The notes: generated from the letters alone by a model not told the origin. 64,000 nt of DNA from Nonomuraea polychroma (GCF_004011505.1 NZ_SAUN01000001.1:9203501-9267500); one strand, 5' to 3'. Shown: positions 1 through 9,005, counted from the first letter of the stretch. Numbers and translations are program-made.

Positions 1-286
1 GCGCGGCGATCACCGGGGCGATGCCGAGCACCTCGGCCACGGTCGGCTCGCCAACGAGGGGCAGGTTCTGCGGCAGGTAGCCGAGCAGCCCCTCGACGGC
101 GACGCCGCCGCCCGAGGGCCGCAGCTCGCCGGCGATCAGCTTGAGCAGCGTGCTCTTGCCCGCGCCGTTCGGGGCGACGAGGCCCGTACGGCCGCCGCCC
201 ACGGTGAAGGACAGGTCGTTGAAGACGGGGGTGTCGTCAGGCCAGGAGAAGGACAGGCCGGAACAAATGATGAACGCATCGGACAT
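1..286 (-). CDS. ABC-F family ATPase, N-terminal part (runs off left edge)
   Basis: The reverse strand reads a protein beginning MSDAFIICSGLSFSWPDDTP, with a Walker A loop (APNGAGKST, around residue 40) and a Q-loop region (GYLPQNLP, around residue 75). This is the start of a soluble ABC ATPase with no membrane segment before the nucleotide-binding domain, as in the ABC-F family (ribosome-acting translation or antibiotic-resistance factors such as Vga, MsrA and EttA). Only about 95 residues lie in the window, so the second ATPase domain and the linker that would define the subfamily are not visible. The ATG at 284-286 is preceded by a CGAGGT-like ribosome binding site. An ABC-type exporter ATPase is the main alternative. 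Confidence 0.75.
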   Translation of the reverse strand, partial: MSDAFIICSGLSFSWPDDTPVFNDLSFTVGGGRTGLVAPNGAGKSTLLKLIAGELRPSGGGVAVEGLLGYLPQNLPLVGEPTVAEVLGIAPVIAA

Positions 287-484
287 GCGACAGACCTCGG
301 TACGAAACCCGGGCGCGCGAATGGGGCCCGGCAAGGGAACAGGACTGGGGGAACGACGACGAGGGCCACATCGGCGGCGGTCATGCGCGCCTGCCGGGGC
401 CGATCAACCTCCGGTATCACCCGGAGATGTCGTCGTCACCTGCCACGTCTGGTCTCCTAAGTCCGAACACGAACGTCTACCATA
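287..484 (-). promoter_or_regulatory. Long leader and probable promoter of the ABC-F gene
   Basis: A TATGGT hexamer on the reverse strand (479-484) could be the -10 element. It lies just downstream of the CGNR gene end and would give a leader of about 185 nt. The leader contains a short reading frame (ATG near 384, starting MTAADVALVVVPPVLFP) and a hairpin with CCGGGC/GCCCGG arms at 309-314 and 326-331, close to the ABC-F start. Leader peptides with hairpins control many ABC-F resistance genes by ribosome-mediated attenuation. That it happens here is an inference. Confidence 0.3.
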
Positions 485-497
485 GCAGCCGTCCGGA

Positions 498-1055
498 TCA
501 GGTCGCGCCGGTCGTCTGCGCCTCTTTCTTGCGAGCCCGGTAAGCAGCCGCCTTGATCTTGTTGCCGCATGACTCCATGCCGCACCACTCCCGGCGCCCG
601 CCCCGGGACCGGTCGATGAAGATCTTCGTGCACTCCGGGTTGGCGCACTCCTTCATCAGCGGCACCTCCGGCCCACTGAGCAGCTCGATGGCATGCCGGG
701 CCACCGTGGACAGCGCCTGCTCCGGGGTCGCCTCGACCCACCGGCCTTCGGCCGTGAGCTGGGGGGCCGCCGGCGGCTTGCGTGCCGTCTCGTTCACCAG
801 CGCGAGCGCCTCGCCGTCGTATCCGTCACCGGCGAGCCGGGCGGTGACCAGCGCATAGATGGCCTCCCGCACCACCACCGCCTGGACCAGATCCGCTTCC
901 CGGCAGGGAGAGAGGGCGTCGACGATGCCGGACTCCACGTACCACGCGTCGAGCCGGTCCGGGGCGTCGAGCGTCTCAAAGGGCGCCGTGCGGCGCGCGC
1001 GGAGCGTGCAGGCTAGGTCGAGCGCGGGATTGCCGCAGAGAAACACATGCTTCAC
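498..1055 (-). CDS. CGNR zinc-finger / ABATE domain protein, probable transcription regulator
   Basis: A 185-residue protein starting MKHVFLCGNPALDLACT, typical of the ABATE N-terminal domain. It ends in the CGNR zinc finger: residues around 137-175 hold CANPECTKIFIDRS, the RGGRREWC segment, and a final CGNK followed by a basic tail. The four cysteines that bind zinc are intact. CGNR proteins are thought to be DNA-binding, often autoregulatory, repressors in actinobacteria. The two matching 20-bp sites directly upstream (1057-1076 and 1097-1116) support autoregulation. The ATG at 1053-1055 lies at the edge of the first site, so the operator overlaps the translation start region. It is transcribed away from the moco/cytochrome genes' ends. 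Confidence 0.88.
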   Translation of the reverse strand: MKHVFLCGNPALDLACTLRARRTAPFETLDAPDRLDAWYVESGIVDALSPCREADLVQAVVVREAIYALVTARLAGDGYDGEALALVNETARKPPAAPQLTAEGRWVEATPEQALSTVARHAIELLSGPEVPLMKECANPECTKIFIDRSRGGRREWCGMESCGNKIKAAAYRARKKEAQTTGAT

Positions 1056-1056
1056 A

Positions 1057-1116
1057 TCACCAGTTTGACAGGTGACTCCTAGTCATTCAATCGTCGTCAC
1101 CATTTGAACAGGTGAC
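1057..1116. promoter_or_regulatory. Two 20-bp operator-like repeats upstream of the CGNR gene
   Basis: Site A is TCACCAGTTTGACAGGTGAC (1057-1076) and site B is TCACCATTTGAACAGGTGAC (1097-1116). They are in the same orientation, start exactly 40 bp apart (about four helical turns), and match at 17 of 20 positions. Each is itself an imperfect palindrome with TCACC/GGTGA arms. Their place immediately upstream of the CGNR start suggests they bind the CGNR protein or another dimeric repressor. Confidence 0.6.
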
Positions 1117-1192
1117 AGAAGGCGCAAGGACGACTATCCGGTCATTACCGCCGCCTCCCCTGGCGCCTCACCGTGAGGTATGACGAGTCGGC

Positions 1193-1834
1193 TCATCGTT
1201 GAGCTATCTCTTCCACCCATTGGGGATGGTTCTTCCTGGCCCACGCGCGCGTCACCGAGCCCGAACGCATCCCGCGCCGCGCCTCACGGTCCCGGTACGC
1301 CAGCCGGATGTGCCCGAGCACGACGAGTGCGATCGCCAGGGCCGTCACGTCGTGCACGAAGATCGCGCTCGTCCGGGAGATCGCCGGCAGGATCTCGGTG
1401 AACCACATCAGCAGGCCGGTGAACGTCATCACCGGCACGGCCCCGGCAATCCACCCCGCCCAGATCTTCTGCCCGGCGTTGAACTTGCCGGCCGGGCGCG
1501 GACCCGGCGCGTTCCGGCGTGCCGCGCGCAACCACTCCCGGTCGTACGGCGCCAGCCGGTTGAGCCTGCGCAGGTCGGCGCGGAACGACCGGGAAGCGAG
1601 CCCGAGCAGGAACGGCACGGGCAGCAGGAGCCCGGACCACTCGTGGACGACGACCACCAGGTGGCGGCGGCCCACCAATTGCGCCAACGGCGCGAAGTAC
1701 AGGCAGGCCGCCGCCGCCATGCACAGCAGCATGAGTCCGGCGGTGGCCCGGTGGACCAGGCGCTCGGCCCGGCTGAAGCGCGGCAGCAGGCGCTCAGGCC
1801 GCCTGGTCGAGCCAGCCGTCGATGTCATAGCCAT
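1193..1834 (-). CDS. Cytochrome b-type membrane subunit (YedZ/FdnI-like), partner of the molybdopterin oxidoreductase
   Basis: A 213-residue protein with four predicted membrane segments, at about residues 30-50, 60-80, 125-147 and 158-180. Histidines suitable as heme ligands lie near or within them (ERLVHRATAG, VVVVHEWSGLL, IFVHDVTALAI, VLGHIRLAY). This is the fold of formate-dehydrogenase gamma and cytochrome b561-like subunits. The start overlaps the 3' end of the molybdopterin oxidoreductase gene by 41 bp, so the two are almost certainly co-translated. The likely role is passing electrons between the quinone pool and the exported molybdoenzyme, analogous to MsrQ for MsrP. The sequence is not close enough to name it MsrQ. 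Confidence 0.78.
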   Translation of the reverse strand: MAMTSTAGSTRRPERLLPRFSRAERLVHRATAGLMLLCMAAAACLYFAPLAQLVGRRHLVVVVHEWSGLLLPVPFLLGLASRSFRADLRRLNRLAPYDREWLRAARRNAPGPRPAGKFNAGQKIWAGWIAGAVPVMTFTGLLMWFTEILPAISRTSAIFVHDVTALAIALVVLGHIRLAYRDREARRGMRSGSVTRAWARKNHPQWVEEIAQR

Positions 1835-2498
1835 ACTCCTCCCAGTAGCCCGGGACGACCTTGTCGGTGATCGAGATGCCGGACAACCACTTGGCGGACT
1901 TGTAGAAGTACATCGGGGCGACGTAGAGCCGCACGGGGCCGCCGTGGTCGTGGGTGAGCGGCGCGTCCAGCATGTCCAGCGCCACCAGCACGTCAGGGCG
2001 GCGGGCCTGGTCGAGCGTCAAGCTCTCGGTGTAGACACCGTCGAAGCAGGTGAAGCGGACGGCCTTGCCTTCGGGACGCACCCCTGCCAAGTCGAGGAGA
2101 TGCGAGAGCGGAACCCCGGCGAACGGCGTGTCCGGCACCCGCCAGCCGTCGGTGCACTGGACGTCGCCGACGACCCGGGCCTGGGGCAGCGCACGCAGTT
2201 CGTCCAGCGTGTACGTCCCAGGGCGCTCGACCAGGCCACCGATCTCCAGCCGGTAGTCGGCCGCGGTCTTCCTCGGCACCGACGCCGCGACGCTGTAGTA
2301 GCGGAAGCCGCCCGGGTTGGGCAGCAGTCCGGTGAGGCCGGTGGGGTCGTTGCGGGAGGCGGCTCCGAGGAATCGTTCCCAGCCGCTCTGCAGGAGCGGC
2401 GCCGCGGCGAGGCCGACGGCGCCCGCGCCGAGCATGGAAAGCATCACCCGGCGCGCGATGGGCGGGCCGCTCTCCTCCGGGTGTCGTTGGTCGGTCAT
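1794..2498 (-). CDS. Molybdopterin-dependent oxidoreductase, sulfite oxidase/YedY-like
   Basis: A 234-residue single-domain molybdoenzyme of the sulfite-oxidase superfamily. The N-terminus carries an arginine pair followed by a hydrophobic stretch (ARRVMLSMLGAGAVGLAAAP), consistent with Tat export or a membrane anchor. The conserved cysteine that coordinates molybdenum is in DVQCTDGW, and the LTHDHGGPVRLYVAP segment is characteristic of the family. It lacks the dimerisation domain of eukaryotic sulfite oxidase, so YedY/MsrP-like reductase chemistry is more likely than sulfite oxidation; the substrate is unknown. The downstream cytochrome b gene overlaps it. The upstream SARP-type regulator ends only 30 bp away on the same strand, so read-through is possible. 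Confidence 0.85.
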   Translation of the reverse strand: MTDQRHPEESGPPIARRVMLSMLGAGAVGLAAAPLLQSGWERFLGAASRNDPTGLTGLLPNPGGFRYYSVAASVPRKTAADYRLEIGGLVERPGTYTLDELRALPQARVVGDVQCTDGWRVPDTPFAGVPLSHLLDLAGVRPEGKAVRFTCFDGVYTESLTLDQARRPDVLVALDMLDAPLTHDHGGPVRLYVAPMYFYKSAKWLSGISITDKVVPGYWEEYGYDIDGWLDQAA

Positions 2499-2528
2499 AT
2501 CTGCCGAACCTGTCGTTTGTTCATTGCG

Positions 2529-5057
2529 TCACTCCTCAGACATTGGTGCGTCGTCCTGGCGGAGGAACAGGTTCGGGTGCGATTCCGCCCACAGCTCCTC
2601 GTCCAGGTGGTGGTTTCGCCATTCCTCCGGCGGGTCGGCCAGCCAGTCGTGGCCGAAGATCGCGTACGGATACTCCGCGCCCACGCACTCCAGCTCGTAC
2701 TGGCCCAGATAGTCCATCAAGGGTCGCCACAACTGCCCGTTCGCGACGACGAGGTATGAGGCCGCCAACCCGGGTTCGTGCAACCAGCCGCGCATCATCC
2801 ACGCCTGGAACACGTCCGTGATGGGAGACGGCTTGGCCTCGAAGGACGGGCAGATCAGATGCCGCGCGATCGCGATGTGCGCCCCTGGGGGCACCGCCAT
2901 GCGCCGGCTCACGTCGTGCCAGATGTCCCCCACGACGGGGTCGGCCTCCAGATCTTCCCGCTCCGGCAGCCGCAGGGTCAGCCAGCTCATGAAAGCACGC
3001 AGGCGGTTGCTCGTGCGGCACCGGAGCAGGGAGAACGCCCCTGGCTGGCGGCCCAGCCAGAACCGGACGGACGCGGCCGTGAACTCGCCATGGGTCTCGC
3101 GCGCCATGGTGACGAGTTCGTCGTGGTCGGCGGGGGTCGCCCCAGACGCCCGCACGTCCGCCTCGCCCACACTCGAGACGTACCGGCGCATGACCCCGCC
3201 GCGCCGGCGCAGATGGCCGATCGTCCGCATGACCGCCACGCACGCGTGCGGGTCGCGCACGTCGCGCAGGAGTTCGTCCATGACGTAATGGCGGATCCTC
3301 CGGTGCATCCGCTCATAGCCGACGGGGTCCCGCCACCGCAGGTGGTGATCGAGGGCTTCGCGCAGCACACCGTTGACGTCCAGGCCATGGGCGGCGGTTT
3401 CCACATACGGTTGCGCGCGGAGCCAGTCGAACAGCTCCGCCGCCCGGTCGCCCGGCACTACCGCGCCGAGGAGGTCTTCAGTGGTGTGGCGTGCATGCGC
3501 GCACACGTACAGCGCCCACCAGTGCAAATTCGTCGGCACGTCACCGGCCACGAGAGCCAGCACGTTGTCGACCACGTACCGTACGGCCTCACGCCGCGAC
3601 GGCTGTCCCGTGGCCGACATGCTCCTGCCGACCTCGGCGGCGAGCGACAGGGCGAAGGGGTTGCCGACGGCGAAGTCCACGATGGACCTCCGGAGGCCGG
3701 GGTCGACGCCGCGGGCTTCGAGCAGCGCGGCGGCCTCCCGGGCGGTGAGGGCTTCGAGGTGCCGGATCACGATCGCCCCGGACCAGGCCGGATCGGTGAG
3801 CCAGGCGGCGCTCGGCCCGGTCCGGCCCGCCACCACGATGATCGCGTTGCCGGGCAGCTTGCGGAGGTATTCGTGGCGAAACCACGGTTCGAGGTCTCCC
3901 AGCTTCTCGAAGGAGTCGATGAGGAGAACCGGGCCGGAGACGCCGGCGAGCTCTTCCGCGAATCGCTCGAGGCGTTCGCGCGCGTCCGCGATCGCCGAGC
4001 CGTGGAGGTGCCATACCTGCCGGCCGGCGGCGGTCGCGTCGTCGGCGAGCTTACGCAGCAGCGTCGACTTGCCGATGCCGGCAGGTCCGCGGACGAAGAC
4101 AAGACCCAGACGTTCGCCACGGCTCCTCAGCAGGTCCTGGAAGGCGGCGCGTTCCGTGCCCCTGCCGACGAACTGCCCATCGGGAGGCCGCTCCGGCTTC
4201 GTGCCCACTGGCAAAGTGGACCCCTGTGGGGAGCGTGCGGCGGGCCGCTCGGCCCATGGGGCGGGGGCGAATTCGTCATCGTGGTCTGCGTCGGCCCGGA
4301 GGATCTTGTCGTGGATCACCCGTAGCCGCGGTCCCGGGCTGACGCCCAGTTCCTTGCCCAGCAGGTCGTAGACCGCCCGGTAGATCTCGAGCGCCTCTGC
4401 CCGCCTCCCGCTGCGGTACAGGGCGAGCAGATAGATTTCGTACAACGGCTCTTCGAGTCGGTTCTGCTCGATGAGGAGCGGGATCTCGGCAACCACCTCG
4501 GCGTGCTCGCCCAGGTCCAGGCGGAGCTGCAGCAACTCCTGGGTGGCGATCAGCTTCAGTCGTTCCAGCCGGAACCGCTCACGTTCGGCGGCCTCGCCCG
4601 GGACCCCCGCCAGCGCCGTGCCCGTCCAGAGGCCGAGCGCCTGCTCCATACGATTCGCGGCCACCGAGATCTGCCCACTCGCGCGCTCCTGCCTGGCGGT
4701 TTCGAGCAGATCGGCGAACTCGGTGGCGTCCAGCGCGAACAGCGACGGATCGAGCATGTAGCCCCCGGACCGGGAGCTGATCGCCCAGCCCAGTCCGTGC
4801 TCGGACAGCAGCCGCCGGATACGGGAGATGTAGGTCCGTATGACGGCTTCGCCGGTGGCCGGTGCCCGCTCGCCCCACAGGCCGTCGACCAGCTCACCGA
4901 TCCGCACGAAGCTGCCGCTGTTGGCCAGTAGCAACATGAGGACGGCCTGTTGTTGCGGTGCGCCAAGATCCAGCCGTGTCTCACCGCAGTGGAGACCGGG
5001 CGGTCCTAGAACGGTGAACCTGCAGGGAGCCGAGACGACGTTCGGCTGTCCGATCAC
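2529..5057 (-). CDS. SARP-family regulator with central NTPase domain (AfsR-like architecture)
   Basis: The reading frame extends to 5264, but similarity begins only at a GTG (5055-5057) preceded by an AAGGAAAG ribosome binding site, giving about 842 residues. Order of domains: OmpR-type winged helix (about 12-95), bacterial transcriptional activation (BTAD) helices (about 100-250), then an NTPase module with Walker A GPAGIGKST (about 324-332) and a Walker B-like VLLIDSFE. The last 400 residues resemble no repeat I recognise; there is no clear TPR array. SARPs bind 11-bp-spaced direct repeats and activate secondary-metabolism or developmental genes. A second SARP gene diverges from it at 5374. 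No biosynthetic cluster is adjacent, and the target is unknown. Confidence 0.85.
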   Translation of the reverse strand: MIGQPNVVSAPCRFTVLGPPGLHCGETRLDLGAPQQQAVLMLLLANSGSFVRIGELVDGLWGERAPATGEAVIRTYISRIRRLLSEHGLGWAISSRSGGYMLDPSLFALDATEFADLLETARQERASGQISVAANRMEQALGLWTGTALAGVPGEAAERERFRLERLKLIATQELLQLRLDLGEHAEVVAEIPLLIEQNRLEEPLYEIYLLALYRSGRRAEALEIYRAVYDLLGKELGVSPGPRLRVIHDKILRADADHDDEFAPAPWAERPAARSPQGSTLPVGTKPERPPDGQFVGRGTERAAFQDLLRSRGERLGLVFVRGPAGIGKSTLLRKLADDATAAGRQVWHLHGSAIADARERLERFAEELAGVSGPVLLIDSFEKLGDLEPWFRHEYLRKLPGNAIIVVAGRTGPSAAWLTDPAWSGAIVIRHLEALTAREAAALLEARGVDPGLRRSIVDFAVGNPFALSLAAEVGRSMSATGQPSRREAVRYVVDNVLALVAGDVPTNLHWWALYVCAHARHTTEDLLGAVVPGDRAAELFDWLRAQPYVETAAHGLDVNGVLREALDHHLRWRDPVGYERMHRRIRHYVMDELLRDVRDPHACVAVMRTIGHLRRRGGVMRRYVSSVGEADVRASGATPADHDELVTMARETHGEFTAASVRFWLGRQPGAFSLLRCRTSNRLRAFMSWLTLRLPEREDLEADPVVGDIWHDVSRRMAVPPGAHIAIARHLICPSFEAKPSPITDVFQAWMMRGWLHEPGLAASYLVVANGQLWRPLMDYLGQYELECVGAEYPYAIFGHDWLADPPEEWRNHHLDEELWAESHPNLFLRQDDAPMSEE

Positions 5058-5373
5058 GATTGAAGGCGCTTTCCTTGCGAGAGTGCACGGCGGCCGACCC
5101 CTACGTACGGCCTGCGGTAGGACATCCCAAGAAGGTAGGTTCGCCCGGACCGCCTTCGCGAGCGTCACGTGACGCTGTGCGTGTACGTCATTCCGGGGCC
5201 AGCATGGCCGGCGTCCCGGGGCAGAGATGCCGGAAAACGTACCGACCACCGACAAGCCCGACAATGCGTCAACAATGCCGACGCGGCGTCAGTAGGGTCG
5301 GTCAGACGCCCGGGCACTGCTTGGGGCATCGGTGACGGGTCGCGGCGCTACGCGAGAGGGTGGGGGAACCTCG

Positions 5374-6150
5374 ATGGCCGGGGTGAGCTTTGGGTTGTTG
5401 GGTCCGATCAGGGTCTGGAGCGGTGGGGAAGATCTGGAGGCCGGGTCTCCGCAACAGCGGGGAGTGCTGGCCCTGCTGCTCCTGAGCGAGGGGCGTCAGG
5501 TCACGCTTGAGGAGATCGTGAGCGCGTTGTGGGGCCGGGAGGCGCCGCGCAGCGCCGTCGTGAGCACCCGCACCTACGTCTCCCGTCTGCGCCGGGTGCT
5601 GACCGCCGGCGGTGCCGCCGGGCTGGGCACCGAGGCGGAGATCAGGTCGGCGGGCGGCGGCTACCAGTTGGTCGTGGACCCCGGCGCGGTCGACGTGACG
5701 GTGTTCCGGCAGACCACCGCCGCCGCGCGGGAGGCCCGCGAGCGGGGGGAGGTCGCAGAGGCCTCCCGGCTGCTGCGCGGCGCGCTGGCACTGTGGCGCG
5801 GACCGGCGTTCGAGGGGCTGAGCGGAGCCTTCTTCGAGGGCCGCCGCGCCTGGCTGGAGCAGCTGCGCGCGTCAGCCATGGAGGAGCGCTGGGCGCTCGA
5901 CATCGCGCAGGGCGACTGTGGCGAGGCGATCGCCGAGCTCATGCTTGCGACGGCGGCGGAGCCTTATCGCGAGCGGTTGTGGGAGTTGCTGATGTGGGCC
6001 CTCGACCGCGACGGCCGCCGCGTTGAAGCTCTGTCGGCCTATCACCGGATCGCCCGGTTGCTGGACGATGATCTGGGACTGGAGCCCGGTCCTGGCCTGC
6101 GGAGGATGTACGCCCGGATCAGGACGGCGGCCGACGCCTCACTCGTCTGA
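5374..6150 (+). CDS. Small SARP-family transcription activator
   Basis: About 258 residues from the ATG at 5374, which follows a GAGGGTGGGGG ribosome binding site; the frame extends 14 codons upstream without support. The N-terminal winged helix (SFGLLGPIRVWSGG to about residue 95) carries typical SARP features (SPQQRGVLALLLL, YVSRLRRVL). It is followed by a BTAD domain ending in the usual LGLEPGPGLRRMYARI signature. Length and architecture match ActII-ORF4/DnrI-type pathway-specific activators. It is transcribed divergently from the larger SARP at 2529-5057. About 316 bp separate the two starts, and that gap could hold sites for both. Confidence 0.9.
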   Translation: MAGVSFGLLGPIRVWSGGEDLEAGSPQQRGVLALLLLSEGRQVTLEEIVSALWGREAPRSAVVSTRTYVSRLRRVLTAGGAAGLGTEAEIRSAGGGYQLVVDPGAVDVTVFRQTTAAAREARERGEVAEASRLLRGALALWRGPAFEGLSGAFFEGRRAWLEQLRASAMEERWALDIAQGDCGEAIAELMLATAAEPYRERLWELLMWALDRDGRRVEALSAYHRIARLLDDDLGLEPGPGLRRMYARIRTAADASLV

Positions 6151-6197
6151 GCCACTCCACGGGCCGCACCCGTCCGCCAGCGACACCGTAGGCAGGA

Positions 6198-9005
6198 TCA
6201 GGCCCCCCGTCTGGCGGTGTGATCGCCGACAGACGACCCTTGTCGGGACGACCTTTCCTCGAGGGTCGTGAGCATCCGCGCGAGATCGGCCCGAGAGCTC
6301 ACCCCGAGCTTGGGGAAGATCCGGTGCAGGTGGGTGCTGACGGTCCGGTGAGAAAGGTACAGCCGTTGTCCGATCTCCCGGTTCGTCAGCCCCTCGGCGG
6401 CCAGCTGCGCGATGTTCAGCTCGTGCGGGGTGAGCTTCTCCCGCGCGTCCGGGTCCCGGTTCGGGCTCGACTCCCCCGCACTGCGCAGCTCCTGTCGTGC
6501 GCGCTCGCCCCATGCGGCCATACCGAGCGCGTCGAAGGTCTCCCTGGCCGTGCGCAGGTGCGACCGGGATTCCGCGGCCCGGCGCTGCCGCCGCAACCAT
6601 TCGCCGAACGCCAGATGGAGGCGTCCGCGCTCGGCGGGCCACCCGGTCAGGTCTGCCCGTAGCGCGGCCGTGAACAGCTTTTCCGCCTCCTCGTTCGGGG
6701 CGAGCACGGCGCGCGCGTAGCGCAGCCCGATGTGCAGCGCCGGTGACGGCGTCGATGCGGCCAGCGGCTCCAGGTCGTGCAGGATGTCCCGCATGGTGTC
6801 GGTCCGCCCGGCACGTACGGCGGCCTCGGTGAGCTCCGGGAGGCAGTAAGCGCGCAGGGCCAGCTGGTAGGCGGGGTCGGCGGGATCGAGGATCCGGCTC
6901 AGGGCCGCGAACGCGTCGTCGAAGCGCCCCTCGCTCAAGGCCGCGAGCCCGCGCGCGAGCTGGACGGTGGCCAGGACGGGCCGGGCACCGGCGGGAAGTG
7001 CGACCCGTTCGGCCTCATCGGCGAGTGTTCTGGCCCGCCCGTGGTCGCCCCTCAGCGCGGCGATCTCGGCCTGGACGGCCGTGGCCAGCCCGTACATGAA
7101 CGGCTGACCGGTCTCCTGGGCGAGCTTGGCCGCCTCCGCCGCAACCGGCACGGCCGCGGCCAGGTCGCCGAGCCGGACCCGGCTCCACGCCTGAACGGCC
7201 AGCGCCCGGGGCAACAGTCCGAGCCGCCCCTGGGCGCGCAGGCCGGGCGCGGCCGCCGCGGAGAATTGGGCAGCCAGGTCGAACGCCCCGACCTGCAGGG
7301 CCGCGCTGCCCAGGTAACGATCGGTCTCCGGGGCGGCGCCGGTCGCGCCGGCCAGTTTGCGCAGCAGGTCGAGCGCGATGCCGCCCCGCTCGAACGGCGC
7401 GACGTACGCGGCGACCGCGACCATGCGCGGATCGTCGGCAGGAACGGGCAGCCGGTCGGCCACGGCCAGCAGCGAGCGGCGTGCGGCCGGACCCGGTTCG
7501 GACCAGAAGCAGCGCATAGCGGCGCCCCACAGGATCCGGGCAGCCGGCTCCACCTCCCCGTCGGCGGCCACCGACGCGGCCAGCTCGGCCAGCTCTGACA
7601 CGCGGGAGACGTCCTCGCGCACCCCGTCCTCGAAGCCGCTGAGCAGCCAGGCGGCAGTGGCACGCCGGCGCGGCGAGAGTTCGAGGGCCTGTGCGTCGCG
7701 CACCAGACGCTCGGCCGTGGCGCGGCTGCCGGATTCGACCGCGAGCTCGGCCGCTGTCAGCAACCTGAGCGCCTTCCTGGCCTGTCCCTCACTCAGCCGG
7801 GCCGCCTGCTCCAGTGCCGCGATCGCGGCGGCGATCCCGCCCCGGTGCCGGGCCCGGTCGGCCGCGCAGTCCAGCTCGGCCGCCACGCCCTCGTCGGCTC
7901 CGGCCGTCGCGGCGGCCCGGTGCCAGGCCCGCCGGTCCGGCTGTTCGTGCAGCATCTCGGCGAGAGCCAGGTGGGCCTGCCGGCGTTCGGCGAGCGTCGA
8001 AGCCGCCGCGATGGCCGACCGCATCAGGGGATGCCGGAACGTCACCGTGCCGATGGCGAGCTCGATCAACCGGACCTCGGCGGCCGGTGCGAGGATCTCC
8101 GGCTCGGCCGTCGATCCCCGGATCAAGCCCGTGGCCGCGAGCGTTTCGGAGACCGAATCGCTCTGGTTGAGCGCCGCGACCAGCAGGGCGGTGCGGGCCG
8201 GAGCCGGCAGCGCGGCCACCCGGGCGGTGAACGCGCGTTCAAGACGCTCGCTCAGCGGAAGCACCGGCCCCAGCCCGCCCAGGCGATCGCTCAGCGACAG
8301 CAGCGGGCCTGTGCCGCCGTGGCGTCCCATGGCCGCCGGCAGCTCGGTCAGCGCCAGCGGGTTCCCGGCGGCCTCCGCCAGCAGCCGCGCCCGCACCGCT
8401 GGGGTGAGGCCGGGGGCGATCGAATCCAGGAGCTCGGCGGCGACCTCGTCGGAGAGCCGGTCAACGGGCATCGGGGACAGCCCGGCGTCCTGCATGTGCG
8501 GGCGCTCGCCTTCCCGGAGCGTCGCGACCATGACGATGGGCTCGGACTCGATCCGGCGCGCCACGAAGGCGAGGACGTCGGCGCTGGCGCGATCGAGCCA
8601 GTGCACGTCCTCGGCGACGACCAGCAGCGGCCGGACGGCGGCCGCATCGGCCAGCAGGGTCAGCGTGGCAAGGCCGGCAAGGTAGGCGCTGGGTTCGGCC
8701 GATTCGGCGAGGCCCAGCGCGCTGCGCAGGGCGTCACGCTGCGGGGCCGGCAGCGCGTCCACGCCTGCTCGGACCGGGTACAGCAGTTGGTGCAACCCGG
8801 CGTAAGCGAGATTCTGCTCGGCCTCCACGCCGATCGTCGTCAGCACGTGCAGGCCCGCGGCCGACGCCGCGGAGGCGGCCTCCGCCACGAGCGCGGACTT
8901 CCCGATGCCGGCCTCTCCCCGAATGAGAACGCCGCTGCGGTCTCCGGGGTCGTCGATGAGCTCGGCCAGTGCCTTCAGCTCGGCTTCCCGTCCGAAAAGC
9001 GGCAT
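6198..9005 (-). CDS. LuxR-family regulator of the LAL type (large ATP-binding)
   Basis: A 935-residue protein. Walker A is GEAGIGKSA at residues 30-38, and a Walker B-like LLVVAEDVHWLDRAS lies near residue 130. A long alpha-helical TPR-like middle follows, and a LuxR-type helix-turn-helix occupies the last 75 residues (LTPHELNIAQLAAEGLTNRE, then HRTVSTHLHRIFPKLGVSS). LAL proteins are activators whose DNA binding is gated by nucleotide and often by an inducer sugar or lipid. The ATG is preceded by AGGAG at good spacing. It converges with the small SARP (47 bp gap) and diverges from the hemerythrin gene. The helix-turn-helix is very like that of the second LAL at 14602-17367. Confidence 0.92.
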   Translation of the reverse strand: MPLFGREAELKALAELIDDPGDRSGVLIRGEAGIGKSALVAEAASAASAAGLHVLTTIGVEAEQNLAYAGLHQLLYPVRAGVDALPAPQRDALRSALGLAESAEPSAYLAGLATLTLLADAAAVRPLLVVAEDVHWLDRASADVLAFVARRIESEPIVMVATLREGERPHMQDAGLSPMPVDRLSDEVAAELLDSIAPGLTPAVRARLLAEAAGNPLALTELPAAMGRHGGTGPLLSLSDRLGGLGPVLPLSERLERAFTARVAALPAPARTALLVAALNQSDSVSETLAATGLIRGSTAEPEILAPAAEVRLIELAIGTVTFRHPLMRSAIAAASTLAERRQAHLALAEMLHEQPDRRAWHRAAATAGADEGVAAELDCAADRARHRGGIAAAIAALEQAARLSEGQARKALRLLTAAELAVESGSRATAERLVRDAQALELSPRRRATAAWLLSGFEDGVREDVSRVSELAELAASVAADGEVEPAARILWGAAMRCFWSEPGPAARRSLLAVADRLPVPADDPRMVAVAAYVAPFERGGIALDLLRKLAGATGAAPETDRYLGSAALQVGAFDLAAQFSAAAAPGLRAQGRLGLLPRALAVQAWSRVRLGDLAAAVPVAAEAAKLAQETGQPFMYGLATAVQAEIAALRGDHGRARTLADEAERVALPAGARPVLATVQLARGLAALSEGRFDDAFAALSRILDPADPAYQLALRAYCLPELTEAAVRAGRTDTMRDILHDLEPLAASTPSPALHIGLRYARAVLAPNEEAEKLFTAALRADLTGWPAERGRLHLAFGEWLRRQRRAAESRSHLRTARETFDALGMAAWGERARQELRSAGESSPNRDPDAREKLTPHELNIAQLAAEGLTNREIGQRLYLSHRTVSTHLHRIFPKLGVSSRADLARMLTTLEERSSRQGSSVGDHTARRGA

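Noticed and set aside
5058..5264. N-terminal extension of the large SARP (69 codons)
   Set aside because: The residues lack similarity to SARPs, and the GTG at 5055-5057 has a good ribosome binding site just before the winged-helix domain.
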